Below are positions 33,188 to 41,913 of a DNA stretch of 64,000 nucleotides, piece after piece (the first letter of the stretch is position 1; each line of letters opens with the position of its first letter). This DNA comes from Candidatus Sulfotelmatobacter sp. (GTDB taxonomy: Bacteria > Acidobacteriota > Terriglobia > Terriglobales > Acidobacteriaceae): contig DASYBM010000004.1 of NCBI GenBank assembly GCA_036500765.1, positions 1,178,001-1,242,000 of the forward strand, in the 5' to 3' direction. The notes under the pieces are model-generated. The model was given only the letters and a program-made list of their open reading frames with translations, made no database searches and was not told where the DNA came from. The position numbers and the translations under genes were made by a program.

Positions 33188-35224
33188 ATGACGAATTCGA
33201 AGCTCGCCGATTTTCCGCAACTCAGACGATTCACTCTGAGACAGCTTTCTTCCTGCATCGTTGTCGTAGTCGCTTCCCTCTGTTGGGGGGCTATATCGCA
33301 AGCGCAAGAAAAATCCTCCGAGTCGTTGCACAACGCGGGATGGGTCGTGATTCCCGTCGATGAGTATCGAGTGTTGCGAGCGAAAGCCTACCCGGTCGAG
33401 CACGATCCTGAACCGCCGCCACTTGACGCCACGTTGACCCGCGTGGACTACGAGCTGCACATTGTCGGCGATCTGGCTGCCGGGCGAGCCAGCCTTACCG
33501 TCGACGTTTTGAGAGATGGATGGGTGCGCGTGCCTGTGCCCACGGGCTTGCTGGTGCGCGAGGCGAGGCTCGACGGTAAGCCGGTATCGCTGGTGGCGGG
33601 TGCGCCTGGCAAGGGAGGAACTCATCTTTGCGCGTTGCTTTCGCACGCCGGACGTTTCCAGTTGCTGCTCGATGTGGATGTGCCGGTCACCTCTTCTGCG
33701 GGGGACGAAAGCTTGTCGCTGCCATCTTCTGAGTCGGGCGTGACGCGCGCTGCGGTGCTGCTGCCGCGGCAAGGAGTCGACTTGCGAATCGGCGGCGGAC
33801 TGCTTTCGGAAAAATCAGAAACCGCCAGCGAGACCAAGTGGCTCGCCTACGCACGCGGCAATGAAGCGCTGACTTTCACCTGGCGCAAGAAAACGGAAGA
33901 TCACCACGTCGAGATGCCGTTGCGGCTGCGGGGATCGCTCACTCAACTGACCAGCCTGGCGGAGGATTCCACCTCGATTTATGCCGAGGCGAAGTTTGAC
34001 ATCGTGCAGGGTGCGGCCCGCGAGGTGCACATTCAACTGCCGGAACAAATCACCATCAATCAGGTGGCGGGCGCCGTGGTGGCCGATTGGGAGATGAAGA
34101 ACGGCGAACTAGCCGTGACTTTTCTGGAGCCGGTCGAACACAGCGCGCGCTTCGTGATCAGCGGTGAAAGCCGGCTGCCCCGCGATGGCATCATCGACAT
34201 TCCTTTGCTGCGCCTGCTGAATACAGAGCGTGACGAAGGCGGCGTAGCCGTCGAGGTGCTGGGTGCGGGAGAAATTAAAGGCCAGAAATCGGAAGGGCTG
34301 GAGGAGGCCGATGCCACTGACTTGGGCGATACGGTGGCGAGCCGGCAGTCGCCGGCGCTGGTCGCATTTCGCGCGCGGCCAGGCGTGGCGGGTAAGACAC
34401 GATCGTTGAGCGTGAACATCGCGCGCTATGACCAGCAGGCAGTCTTGATGGCGAACATTGAAGAGGCACGCTATCAAGTTCTGATGAGTACCGATGGCAA
34501 GGAACTAGTGCAGGCGCGCTACGCGGTGCGCAACAATCAGAGAAACTTCGTGAAGGTTACGCTGCCCGCGGGCGCAACGGTGTGGAGCGTTGCGCTGGGT
34601 GGGAAGCCGGTTCGTCCCGGGCAATCGCCCGACGGCAGCCTGCTGTTGCCTCTGGAAAAATCGCGCGGCGAAGAAGCGCCCGCATTCGCGGTGGAGATTC
34701 TGTATCTGACCAAGGCCGCGAAGTGGGACGAGAAGGGCCGGGAGAGAGTCACGCTACCCGCGCTGGATCTTCCCATTTCGCGCACGGGGCTACTGCTCTA
34801 CTATCCACCGCTGTTTCACGTTACGGCGGAGCCGGGAACGTTTCGCACGCAGGAGTATGTGAATCCGATGTCGGCTGCGCTCATGCCACCGAACCCTGCT
34901 ATCGGAGGAGGGGTAAGCGTGAATAGCCCGCCGGCTGCGATGCCAAAGGAACTCGATCGTCTGGAAATTCTTGGCAGAGTGCAAAGCGCAGACTCAAACG
35001 GCAATTTCCATGGGCTCGGCGACCACAAAGATGCGACCCAGGCTCTGCTCGATTCATTTCGCGCGAAGTCGAACGCGGGAAAAGTGACTGGCATTCTGCC
35101 GATCAATGTTTCATTCCCTGCATTCGGGCCGTCGATCTTCCTGGTTTCCGAACTCACCAGCGAGAATCAGTTCCCCGCAGCAGAATTCAATTTTCAGCGC
35201 GACAAAAAGGGAGGTGTGCGATGA
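33188..35224 (+). CDS. Secreted beta-rich hypothetical protein (paralogue A)
   Basis: 678 aa from ATG 33188; a GTG at 33161 would add nine residues. The signal peptide ends near SQAQ, about residue 40. The body starts with a short helix (IPVDEYRVLRAKAYP) and several beta-sandwich-like modules (LTRVDYELHIVGDLAAGRAS, FVKVTLPAGATVWSVALGGK). It has no catalytic motif. The protein is homologous end-to-end with the next gene: both have a DEY opening, a KVxLPAGAxxxS module and a C-terminal GILP/GVLP...F module. Its TGA overlaps the next ATG (ATGA), so the pair is coupled. Family function unknown; envelope location inferred. Confidence 0.75.
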   Translation: MTNSKLADFPQLRRFTLRQLSSCIVVVVASLCWGAISQAQEKSSESLHNAGWVVIPVDEYRVLRAKAYPVEHDPEPPPLDATLTRVDYELHIVGDLAAGRASLTVDVLRDGWVRVPVPTGLLVREARLDGKPVSLVAGAPGKGGTHLCALLSHAGRFQLLLDVDVPVTSSAGDESLSLPSSESGVTRAAVLLPRQGVDLRIGGGLLSEKSETASETKWLAYARGNEALTFTWRKKTEDHHVEMPLRLRGSLTQLTSLAEDSTSIYAEAKFDIVQGAAREVHIQLPEQITINQVAGAVVADWEMKNGELAVTFLEPVEHSARFVISGESRLPRDGIIDIPLLRLLNTERDEGGVAVEVLGAGEIKGQKSEGLEEADATDLGDTVASRQSPALVAFRARPGVAGKTRSLSVNIARYDQQAVLMANIEEARYQVLMSTDGKELVQARYAVRNNQRNFVKVTLPAGATVWSVALGGKPVRPGQSPDGSLLLPLEKSRGEEAPAFAVEILYLTKAAKWDEKGRERVTLPALDLPISRTGLLLYYPPLFHVTAEPGTFRTQEYVNPMSAALMPPNPAIGGGVSVNSPPAAMPKELDRLEILGRVQSADSNGNFHGLGDHKDATQALLDSFRAKSNAGKVTGILPINVSFPAFGPSIFLVSELTSENQFPAAEFNFQRDKKGGVR

Positions 35225-37512
35225 ATTGCAAAACCGTAACAAATAATGCGAGGAAGATCGGGCTGTTCTGCGTAATGTGTTTCTGCTGTTTGTGCGCGGC
35301 CTATGCGATGGACGACAAAACCACGCTGCCCTTGCCCGATCCTGGCAATGTCACGCTGACGCTGGACGAGTACAACCGGCTGGTGGAACTGGCGGCCAAG
35401 CCGCCTAAGAAATCGGATGCCGCTCCGCTTCCCTTCTCTATGAAACACGCTGACGTGAAATTGCACGTCGAGAACGACGGTGTTCGGGGCACAGTGGAAC
35501 TCGAAGGCGAAGTGTTTCACAAGGGCGTGAGCAAAGTTCCGCTGACGACCGGCATGACGATTTTCGATGCGCATCAGAACGGCCAGGGAGTTCCATTGCA
35601 GCAGGACAATGGCACGCACGCGGCGCTGCTGAATGGGCCGGGAGAGTTTTCGATCGCGCTCGAGGCCGGGCTGCCGTTGCGAATCGAGGCGGGTCGCGCT
35701 TCATTCAGTCTGCCGGTGCCCATGGCGGGTAGCGTGCAACTGGCGCTCGTAATTCCGGGCGATCACACGTTCGCGAACATCAACCCCGGTATCATCACGA
35801 GCCGGAAATCGGAAAATGGTCATACCGCGATTGAGGCCACACTGGTCCCGGGACAGCCCGCTAACGTCTGGTGGGCCACGCGGGAAACGGTCGTGCAAGC
35901 CGCGCCCCGCGAAGTGCGCTTTCTCGCCGACGCAAAAACTCTGATCTCGGTGAGCGAGGCCGAAATGCGGGTCGCCGTGCTGGCTGACATCACTATAGTG
36001 CAGGGCGAGCCTTCGCAATTCCAGGTGGAGTTGCCAGCCGGATTCGAGGTGACCGGCGTGACCGGCGCGACGCTCGAATCCAGTGAAACCAATTCGGACG
36101 TCTTGACTCTGAGAGTAAATGCTCCCAGCCAACGCAATCACCAGTTTCTGATTTCGATGGAGCGGGCGATCAATGGCGCCAAGGCGGATGCTCCTTTTAT
36201 TGCCTTCGTAAAAGCGCAGCGTGAAACCGGCGAAGTGCTGATCGAAGGCGCAGGCACGATCGAACTCACCGCGACCGAAGGGGGAGGGCTCAAGCGCATG
36301 GATGTGAAAGAAGCGAATCCTTACTTGCGGTCGCTGGCGCATTTTCCGGCGCAGGCGGCATTCCGCTATCACAAGCAAGCCAACGAGACTCCGACGCTGG
36401 CTCTGCAGTGGGTGCGGTTTCCGGATGGCGGCGTGCTCGCGGCCGTGGCCGAGAGCGCTGAGGTCACAACGCTCGTTACCTCGGAGGGCAAGTCGCTCAC
36501 CGAAGTGAAACTGACACTCAAGAATCAGGCGCAGCCATTTTTGAAAGTCGCGTTGCCCGCGGGCGCGAGCATTCTTTCCGCGGACGTTGGAGGCGAGAGG
36601 GTCAAGCCGGTGCAGGGGCCGGATGGCAGCCGCGTGCCGCTCTTGCGAGCGGGATTTCGTCCCACCGATTCTTATACCGTTTCGTTCGTGTTCATGCACT
36701 CTGGCGCGCCCTTCGCCAAAAAAGGCGGAGCCGACCTCAGCTTGCCAAGCATGGATATTCCGATCAGCTTGCTGACCTGGGAGGTCTTTCTGCCCGAGCA
36801 ATACAAAGTAAAAGACTTTGGCGGAGATGTAATCGCATCGAATCTGGTACCGCAACCGTTCCGTGAAGAAACTGCGGTTCTTCGCCAGACTGGTGCGGGC
36901 GAAGCGAGCTACGCCAACCAGAGAGCGCAAGCCTCGCCCGGGCAAATGGGAGGCCATGTGGTGGATTCGACGGGCGCGGTTGTTCCCAATGCACGCGTCA
37001 CCATTACTCGCGTAGGCACGGGAGGCACTGTTACAGCATTCACCGATCCCCAGGGGCGATGGGTGATCAATGACCTGCCCTCAGGAACGTACACAGCCAA
37101 AGCGGGCATGCCGGGATTCCGCACGAGCCAGTTTAATTTGAATTACGATGCCGGCCTCCCCTCGGACTATAACTTTCCGCTAAGCGTGGCTAACACGGCG
37201 GAAACGGTTGAAGTTTTGGGCGAAGCGGCTCAGTTGCAAACCAAGGCCACGGCGATCGGTGGCGCGATCACAGAACAAGAGATTTCCAACGTCGGCTTGA
37301 GGGGGCACAACTTTACCCAATTAATAGCGCCTGCTCCGGGGGCTTCTAACCAAACCGGAGCCTCGGCCAACGTCATAAACTTGCAGCGTCGGGTTGCGGG
37401 AGTGCTGCCGGTAGCGATCGATGTGCCACGGGCGGGCACCTCGTTCAGCTTTGTCCGTCCGCTGGTTCTGGACGAGGAGACGAAGGTGACTTTCAGCTAT
37501 AAGAGCAGGTGA
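35221..37512 (+). CDS. Secreted beta-rich hypothetical protein with inserted carboxypeptidase-regulatory/plug-like segment (paralogue B)
   Basis: 763 aa. The signal peptide ends near residue 35. The core (about 40-565) parallels paralogue A, including FLKVALPAGASILSADVGGE and the DLSLPSMDIPIS region. Residues about 573-718 are extra: a CarboxypepD_reg domain (GGHVVDSTGAVVPNARVTIT) followed by VEVLGEAAQLQTKATAIGG and NVGLRGHNFTQLI. These are words normally found at the start of the plug of Acidobacteriota TonB receptors. The last 45 residues (VAGVLPVAIDVPRAG...) again match the C-terminus of paralogue A. It looks like a domain insertion. Confidence 0.78.
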   Translation: MNCKTVTNNARKIGLFCVMCFCCLCAAYAMDDKTTLPLPDPGNVTLTLDEYNRLVELAAKPPKKSDAAPLPFSMKHADVKLHVENDGVRGTVELEGEVFHKGVSKVPLTTGMTIFDAHQNGQGVPLQQDNGTHAALLNGPGEFSIALEAGLPLRIEAGRASFSLPVPMAGSVQLALVIPGDHTFANINPGIITSRKSENGHTAIEATLVPGQPANVWWATRETVVQAAPREVRFLADAKTLISVSEAEMRVAVLADITIVQGEPSQFQVELPAGFEVTGVTGATLESSETNSDVLTLRVNAPSQRNHQFLISMERAINGAKADAPFIAFVKAQRETGEVLIEGAGTIELTATEGGGLKRMDVKEANPYLRSLAHFPAQAAFRYHKQANETPTLALQWVRFPDGGVLAAVAESAEVTTLVTSEGKSLTEVKLTLKNQAQPFLKVALPAGASILSADVGGERVKPVQGPDGSRVPLLRAGFRPTDSYTVSFVFMHSGAPFAKKGGADLSLPSMDIPISLLTWEVFLPEQYKVKDFGGDVIASNLVPQPFREETAVLRQTGAGEASYANQRAQASPGQMGGHVVDSTGAVVPNARVTITRVGTGGTVTAFTDPQGRWVINDLPSGTYTAKAGMPGFRTSQFNLNYDAGLPSDYNFPLSVANTAETVEVLGEAAQLQTKATAIGGAITEQEISNVGLRGHNFTQLIAPAPGASNQTGASANVINLQRRVAGVLPVAIDVPRAGTSFSFVRPLVLDEETKVTFSYKSR

Positions 37513-37560
37513 ACTAAACGAAGTTGTTTTCCGCGAGGAGCCTCGAGTCATGACGAAGGT

Positions 37561-37617
37561 CCGTATCAGGGCACGCCTTCAGGCGTGCCGCATCGCTGAA
37601 GCGGTGCCCTGATACAA
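37561..37617. repeat. REP-like element with GTATCAGGGCAC inverted ends
   Basis: A perfect 12-bp pair GTATCAGGGCAC (37563-37574) and GTGCCCTGATAC (37604-37615) encloses a second perfect hairpin, GGCACGCC (37570-37577) with GGCGTGCC (37582-37589). Its reverse complement shares GTATCAGGGC...TTCAGCGATGC with the element at 25084-25210, so this is a dispersed family. It could act as a bidirectional transcript end. Confidence 0.75.
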
Positions 37618-37719
37618 ATCTCTTTAAAGAATCCTGTTTCAAAGTCGCACTCGGCGAAAAACGCTGCATTTACGCGGTTTTCGCCGATGGCATAGAATGG
37701 CTGTTCGCGAGCGCAAGTC

Positions 37720-39114
37720 ATGAGCAATCCTGAGGCGTGGAAAAAGTGGGAAGGGCGCGTCGATACGAAATTTCCGCTGCGGCAATGGCTCGGCGGGTCC
37801 GATCATAGCGCCGTCTTTCTTACCGAGAGGCCGGGGCAGTCGCAGAAGGTCGTCATCAAACTGATCTCGGCGGGCCCGGACGCCGACGCTCAACTTGCAC
37901 GCTGGCGGTCGGCGGCCCAGCTTACTCATCCCCACCTGATGCGAATTTACGAAGCCGGACGTTGCCGACTCGACGGCACGCCGTTGCTTTATCTGGTGAT
38001 GGAATATGCGGAGGAGGATCTTTCGCAGATTCTTCCGCAGCGTCCACTGGCGACGGCCGAAGTCACCGATATGCTGCCGGCGCTGCTCGATTGCCTTTCC
38101 TATCTGCACGGCAAGGGATACGTGCACGGGCGTATCAAGCCGTCGAATGTCCACGCGATCGACGAGCAGTTGAAACTATCAGCCGATCAGATCGTCTCGT
38201 TTGCGGAACCGAATCCAGCCACCCGGCGGCGTGATGTTTATGACGCGCCTGAGACCGCGGCGGGAATCATCTCAACTGCGGGCGACATTTGGTCCGTCGG
38301 AGTCACGCTGGTTGCCGCGCTTACTCAGAATGTGTCTTTTGATCGCCCGTCTTCTGAGAGCAAGCCTTCACCCGTCGATCCCGATCCGCCGGAAACCGTG
38401 CCGCCGCCGTTTCGCGGCATTGCGCGCGAATGCCTGCATCTCGATCCTAAGCGGCGCTGTTCGCTCGCCGAGATTCAGGCGCGGCTCCAGCCTGCGGCCC
38501 GCTCGGTACCGGCGGAAACGGAAGTGACAGTAGCCGCTCCGCAGACAACGAATCGCGCTCCGGTAATTGCAGCAGTCGTGGCGGCCGCGCTCGTGATTGG
38601 ATTGATCGTATTTATCGCTCGCGGCCGGAGCGGGCAAGAACCGGCCCCTACCCTGACCGAACCGACGGGGGCCTCACAACCTCAGGCCCAATCCCCGGGA
38701 GCAGCGACGGCTCAGCCTCCGGCCGCGGTGGCTCAACCCGCTCCTGGGCCTGCCAACCCACCGACAACTGCGGCGCACAATCCGGTCGCGCCGACTAAAA
38801 GCGCCGTGACCTCCAAAGGCGATGTTGTGCGAAAAGTCCTGCCCGAACCGTCAAGAAGCGCGCGCAATACAATCACCGGCACGGTCAAAGTCGGCGTGCG
38901 CGTGGAAGTGGATGCGTCGGGCAAGGTGACGACGGCAAAACTCACTTCCCCGGGCCCCAGCAGATATTTCGCTGGACTGGCACTGAAGGCGGCGGAGAAG
39001 TGGGAATTCTCTCCACCGGAAGCTGACGGGAAACCAGCGCCGAGCGCGTGGGCGATTCAGTTTCGCTACACGCGAAGTTCGACGCAAGCCGTGCCGGAAC
39101 GCATGGTGCGGTAA
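37720..39114 (+). CDS. Probable pseudokinase fused by a membrane segment to a TonB-C-like domain
   Basis: 464 aa. Residues about 15-265 follow a Ser/Thr kinase fold: KVVIKLISAG has the ATP Lys and LYLVMEYAEEDL is the hinge. The catalytic loop reads YVHGRIKPSNV, where the usual H-R-D is H-G-R, so the catalytic Asp is absent. No DFG is seen (LSADQIVSF stands there). One membrane helix lies at about 280-300 (PVIAAVVAAALVIGLIVFIA), then a Pro/Ala linker to about 365. A C-terminal domain follows with VRVEVDASGKVTTAKLTSPG and AALKAAEKWEFSPP-like words typical of TonB C-terminal/energy-transducer domains. Probably a signalling scaffold. Confidence 0.75.
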   Translation: MSNPEAWKKWEGRVDTKFPLRQWLGGSDHSAVFLTERPGQSQKVVIKLISAGPDADAQLARWRSAAQLTHPHLMRIYEAGRCRLDGTPLLYLVMEYAEEDLSQILPQRPLATAEVTDMLPALLDCLSYLHGKGYVHGRIKPSNVHAIDEQLKLSADQIVSFAEPNPATRRRDVYDAPETAAGIISTAGDIWSVGVTLVAALTQNVSFDRPSSESKPSPVDPDPPETVPPPFRGIARECLHLDPKRRCSLAEIQARLQPAARSVPAETEVTVAAPQTTNRAPVIAAVVAAALVIGLIVFIARGRSGQEPAPTLTEPTGASQPQAQSPGAATAQPPAAVAQPAPGPANPPTTAAHNPVAPTKSAVTSKGDVVRKVLPEPSRSARNTITGTVKVGVRVEVDASGKVTTAKLTSPGPSRYFAGLALKAAEKWEFSPPEADGKPAPSAWAIQFRYTRSSTQAVPERMVR

Positions 39115-39119
39115 GTTTG

Positions 39120-39266
39120 TAGCGCCGGCGTCCCGCCGGCTGTCCGGCGGGCGTCCCCGCCAGCCGGGCTCGGAGCAAGTAGATCCTCAAAACATTTAAG
39201 CGTCGCCAGCGCAACAGCTGTGCGGGCGAGGACGCCCGCCGGACAGCCGGCGGGACGGCGGCGCTA
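39120..39266. repeat. 37-bp inverted repeat between convergent genes
   Basis: The arm at 39120-39156 begins TAGCGCCGGCGTCCCGCCGG and the arm at 39230-39266 is its reverse complement, with a single mismatch by eye. The 73-nt spacer has no gene. The right arm contains the stop codon of the methylase gene. It may be a MITE-like repeat or a shared transcription end for the two convergent genes. Confidence 0.8.
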
Positions 39267-40094
39267 CTTTCTTGTTTCGTCTCCTTGCCGCAACTTCCAC
39301 ACGATCTGCCGCACCATGCCGAGAAGAAGTTTCGCGTCGTATTCTTCCAATTTAAAACGTAAGACCAGGCCGCGCGCTTTTTTCTCGAACATGGCGTCGG
39401 TTCCCGGTTTCACGTAGCCGCTAATGCGCAACGATTCGAGCAGGCATTCCACAATCAGCTCGGTTGCACCCGCGGTTGCCGGTTTCGCTGCCTCGGTCAA
39501 CGCCGCCGTCGGCGGCGCGCTGCGCGCCAATTCATACAAACAGACTGCGACTGCCTGCCCCAGGTTCATGGAAATATTCTTCCGCCGGGTCGGAATGTTC
39601 AGCAGCCAGTGACAGTGGCTGAAGTCTTTGTTGGTGAGGCCGATCTTCTCCGACCCAAACAGCAGCGCCACCGGCTCGGTCTCGAGTTGCTGGCGAATAG
39701 CGGCGCCCGCAGCATCATTGAGACGGCGCACCGGTTGCTGCAACACCCGCTGCCGCACTGCCGTGGTCCCGATGACCAGAGAGCAATCGGCAACAGCCTC
39801 GGCTACGGTCTTACATTCTTCCGCACTGTGCAGCAGATCTGAAGCGCCGACGGCGGAGCGCGCCTCGCGAAATCCCTCGGCAAAGGGATTCACCAGACGC
39901 AACCGGTGTGCGCCGAAGTTGCTCATGGCGCGCGCAGCGGCGCCGATATTCAAAGGATTGCGCGGCCGTACCAGCACGACCACCAGACGATCCAAGGCCG
40001 AATCGGTTTCTGAAGGAGGCAAGCGGTCAATTTTACGACAGGTAGCGGGGCGGGAGGAAGGCAGGGCCGATTTCCGGTCCCGCAAATCACCCAC
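39264..40094 (-). CDS. TrmJ/TrmH-like RNA 2'-O-methyltransferase
   Basis: About 276 aa with GTG 40094 as start. The start is uncertain: TTG 40085 and TTG 40022 are alternatives, and the frame is open to 40160. The SPOUT domain (core about 35-185) has VVLVRPRNPLNIGAAARAMS, LLFGSEKIGLTN and NIPTRRKNISMNLGQAVAVC, the three SAM-binding motifs of the TrmH/TrmJ group. The C-terminal extension (RISGYVKPGTDAMFEKK) resembles the TrmJ tail. The likely reaction is 2'-O-methylation of tRNA position 32 or of rRNA. It lies downstream of the PEP-CTERM gene on the same strand. Confidence 0.82.
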   Translation of the reverse strand: MGDLRDRKSALPSSRPATCRKIDRLPPSETDSALDRLVVVLVRPRNPLNIGAAARAMSNFGAHRLRLVNPFAEGFREARSAVGASDLLHSAEECKTVAEAVADCSLVIGTTAVRQRVLQQPVRRLNDAAGAAIRQQLETEPVALLFGSEKIGLTNKDFSHCHWLLNIPTRRKNISMNLGQAVAVCLYELARSAPPTAALTEAAKPATAGATELIVECLLESLRISGYVKPGTDAMFEKKARGLVLRFKLEEYDAKLLLGMVRQIVWKLRQGDETRK

Positions 40095-40122
40095 GAAATC
40101 CCAACTGGTTTTTCCGAGCTTC

Positions 40123-40755
40123 CTATGCGTGTACGCCCAGCAGCTTTCGGCGCACAGCACCAGCCATTACGAATGCCCCAGTGCCGAACAAGACGAGAGT
40201 TGAGGATTCTGGGACACCGGTCCCTACCGTGGTGTCACCACCGGCGATGGTGGTCGAGCCGTTGAAGAAACCCTTGCCGGTATTGATCGTGAGTTGCACA
40301 CTCACGCCGTTCACATTTGCGCCACCCATCGTCCCGCTTACGACCCCTGTAAGCGTGTAGTTATGGGTGCCATTGGCGAGCGTGGTGAGCGTCCAGGTCA
40401 CGGAACCGGAAAAGGTTCCCGAAAAGAGCACGCCGTCTGGAAGTCCGCCCGTACCGTTGCCGTCAATCGTGAAGGTTCCTCCACTCGCGAAGGTTCCTCC
40501 CATTTGCAGCGATCCACTGGTCAAAGCGCCAGTAGTGAAACCTACAGTGCCGAGATCGCCGGTAACAAGCCCTCCGCCGCCGTATCCTAGGACCGCAGCC
40601 AAAGTCGAACCCGTGAGAGATAATCCCGCGCTGGTTCCTGAGAGCGTACCCCCGCTGTTGCTAAAGTCTGTGTCACTAGAGGCAAAACTAATACCAGGAA
40701 ACGCCAGACACGACAGAAGAAACGCAGGAAGGAGAAACTTGCCGAAGAGGCGCAT
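40123..40755 (-). CDS. Exported PEP-CTERM sorting-domain protein
   Basis: 210 aa from ATG 40755, preceded by AAGGAG; the frame is open to 40824. The signal peptide is about residues 1-25 (LLPAFLLSCLAFPGISFAS). The middle is Gly/Ser/Thr-rich and beta-like. The C-terminus has VPESSTLVLFGTGAFVMAGAVRRKL: a PEP-like VPES, a hydrophobic helix and a basic end. This marks proteins for an exosortase and links them to exopolysaccharide export. No exosortase is in this window. Function of the mature part unknown. Confidence 0.8.
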   Translation of the reverse strand: MRLFGKFLLPAFLLSCLAFPGISFASSDTDFSNSGGTLSGTSAGLSLTGSTLAAVLGYGGGGLVTGDLGTVGFTTGALTSGSLQMGGTFASGGTFTIDGNGTGGLPDGVLFSGTFSGSVTWTLTTLANGTHNYTLTGVVSGTMGGANVNGVSVQLTINTGKGFFNGSTTIAGGDTTVGTGVPESSTLVLFGTGAFVMAGAVRRKLLGVHA

Positions 40756-41164
40756 TGCGAACTCCTTGCACCAAAAGGATCGAGTGTCGAAACTATAGCA
40801 ACAACGTTTCAAAGCGTAGGGCAAACAACCGATCTCGGTCCATACAGGGATTTCCGTAGGACAGACGCGAAAAAACTATTAGAACGATTCAGGGGTGAAC
40901 TCATCCAATCGGTACAACCTCTGAGACGCCACGTTTCGGTAGATCTAACGCCCGAGAACACAACCTATGGCAGTCCGATGCTATGCAATAGAGCTTCCGA
41001 AACGTCTTTTGACACCGCTGTGAACTTGTAAAAAAAATGTCAAAAAGGCCGTAACCAGGCCGACTTTGCCGTCGAACCGTTGTAAGCTTCAGAGGTCGAG
41101 CCGCTTCCGGATATGCGACTGATTGGCCGGACGTTCTCGGCCCGATCACAGGACAATTACTTTT
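40756..41164. other. Intergenic region, AT-richer, presumed divergent promoters
   Basis: 409 nt between the PEP-CTERM gene and the two-component operon. It contains A-rich tracts (for example TAAAAAAAATGTCAAAAA at 41030-41047) and a short GGCC...GGCC near 41050-41064. I saw no tRNA, terminator or riboswitch core. The promoter of the operon starting at 41165 should lie here. Confidence 0.45.
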
Positions 41165-41908
41165 ATGGGGAATCTTGCAACGCCGCTCAGTACCGCGAGA
41201 GTCGTCAATCCATCGGCCTCATCGCGCCCTGCGGGCCGCATCCTTGTCGTCGAGGACGATCCGGCGGTCCAGAAAGCTCTACGCCGCCTCTTCGAGACCG
41301 AGGGCTATACAGTCGAAACCCAATCCGATGGCCGGTCCGCGCTCGACAGTTTTCAGTCTTCGGCTCCGGCGGCGATAGTTCTTGATCTGCGGCTGCCGAA
41401 AGTCTCTGGCGGTGACGTTTGTAAAGAGATCAAAGCGCTGGCCCCGACCCTGCCGATTGTCGTGCTCAGCGCTGCAAGCGACGTCTCCGACAAAGTCCTG
41501 CTGCTCGAATTAGGCGCTGACGATTACGTTACCAAGCCGTTCAGTCCCCGGGAACTGCTGGCGCGAGTCCGGGCGGCGTTACGCCACACCACACGCACTC
41601 CCGAAGCTCAGGTGGTAAGTTTCGACGGCATATCGGCCGACTTCAAGAAAATGGAAGTCAAGCGCGATGGGCAGGTGGTGGTATTAACCGCGCAGGAATT
41701 CAAGACCTTTCAGTTTCTGGTGCATAACGCCGATCGCGTCATCAGCCGCGATGAACTGCTGAACGAAGTCTGGGGGTACCAGAATTACCCGTCCACGCGC
41801 ACGGTTGACAACCACATTCTGAAGTTGCGCCAGAAACTGGAGAAAGACCCGTCGAGCCCGGTGCACTTTCGTACGGTACACGGTATGGGATATAAATTCG
41901 TACGCTAA
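41165..41908 (+). CDS. OmpR/PhoB-family response regulator
   Basis: 247 aa from ATG 41165 (GGGGAATC follows); the frame is open to 41123. The receiver domain (about 24-140) has the acidic pair ED at 30-31, phospho-acceptor D74 in VLDLRLP and the KP of YVTKPFSPREL. The C-terminal winged helix (about 155-245) has LTAQEFKTFQFLVHNADRVI and STRTVDNHILKLRQKLE, ending VHGMGYKFVR. It is the first gene of a four-gene run with its kinase, an outer-membrane barrel and a cupredoxin-like protein. Confidence 0.94.
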   Translation: MGNLATPLSTARVVNPSASSRPAGRILVVEDDPAVQKALRRLFETEGYTVETQSDGRSALDSFQSSAPAAIVLDLRLPKVSGGDVCKEIKALAPTLPIVVLSAASDVSDKVLLLELGADDYVTKPFSPRELLARVRAALRHTTRTPEAQVVSFDGISADFKKMEVKRDGQVVVLTAQEFKTFQFLVHNADRVISRDELLNEVWGYQNYPSTRTVDNHILKLRQKLEKDPSSPVHFRTVHGMGYKFVR

Positions 41909-41913
41909 TCGCT

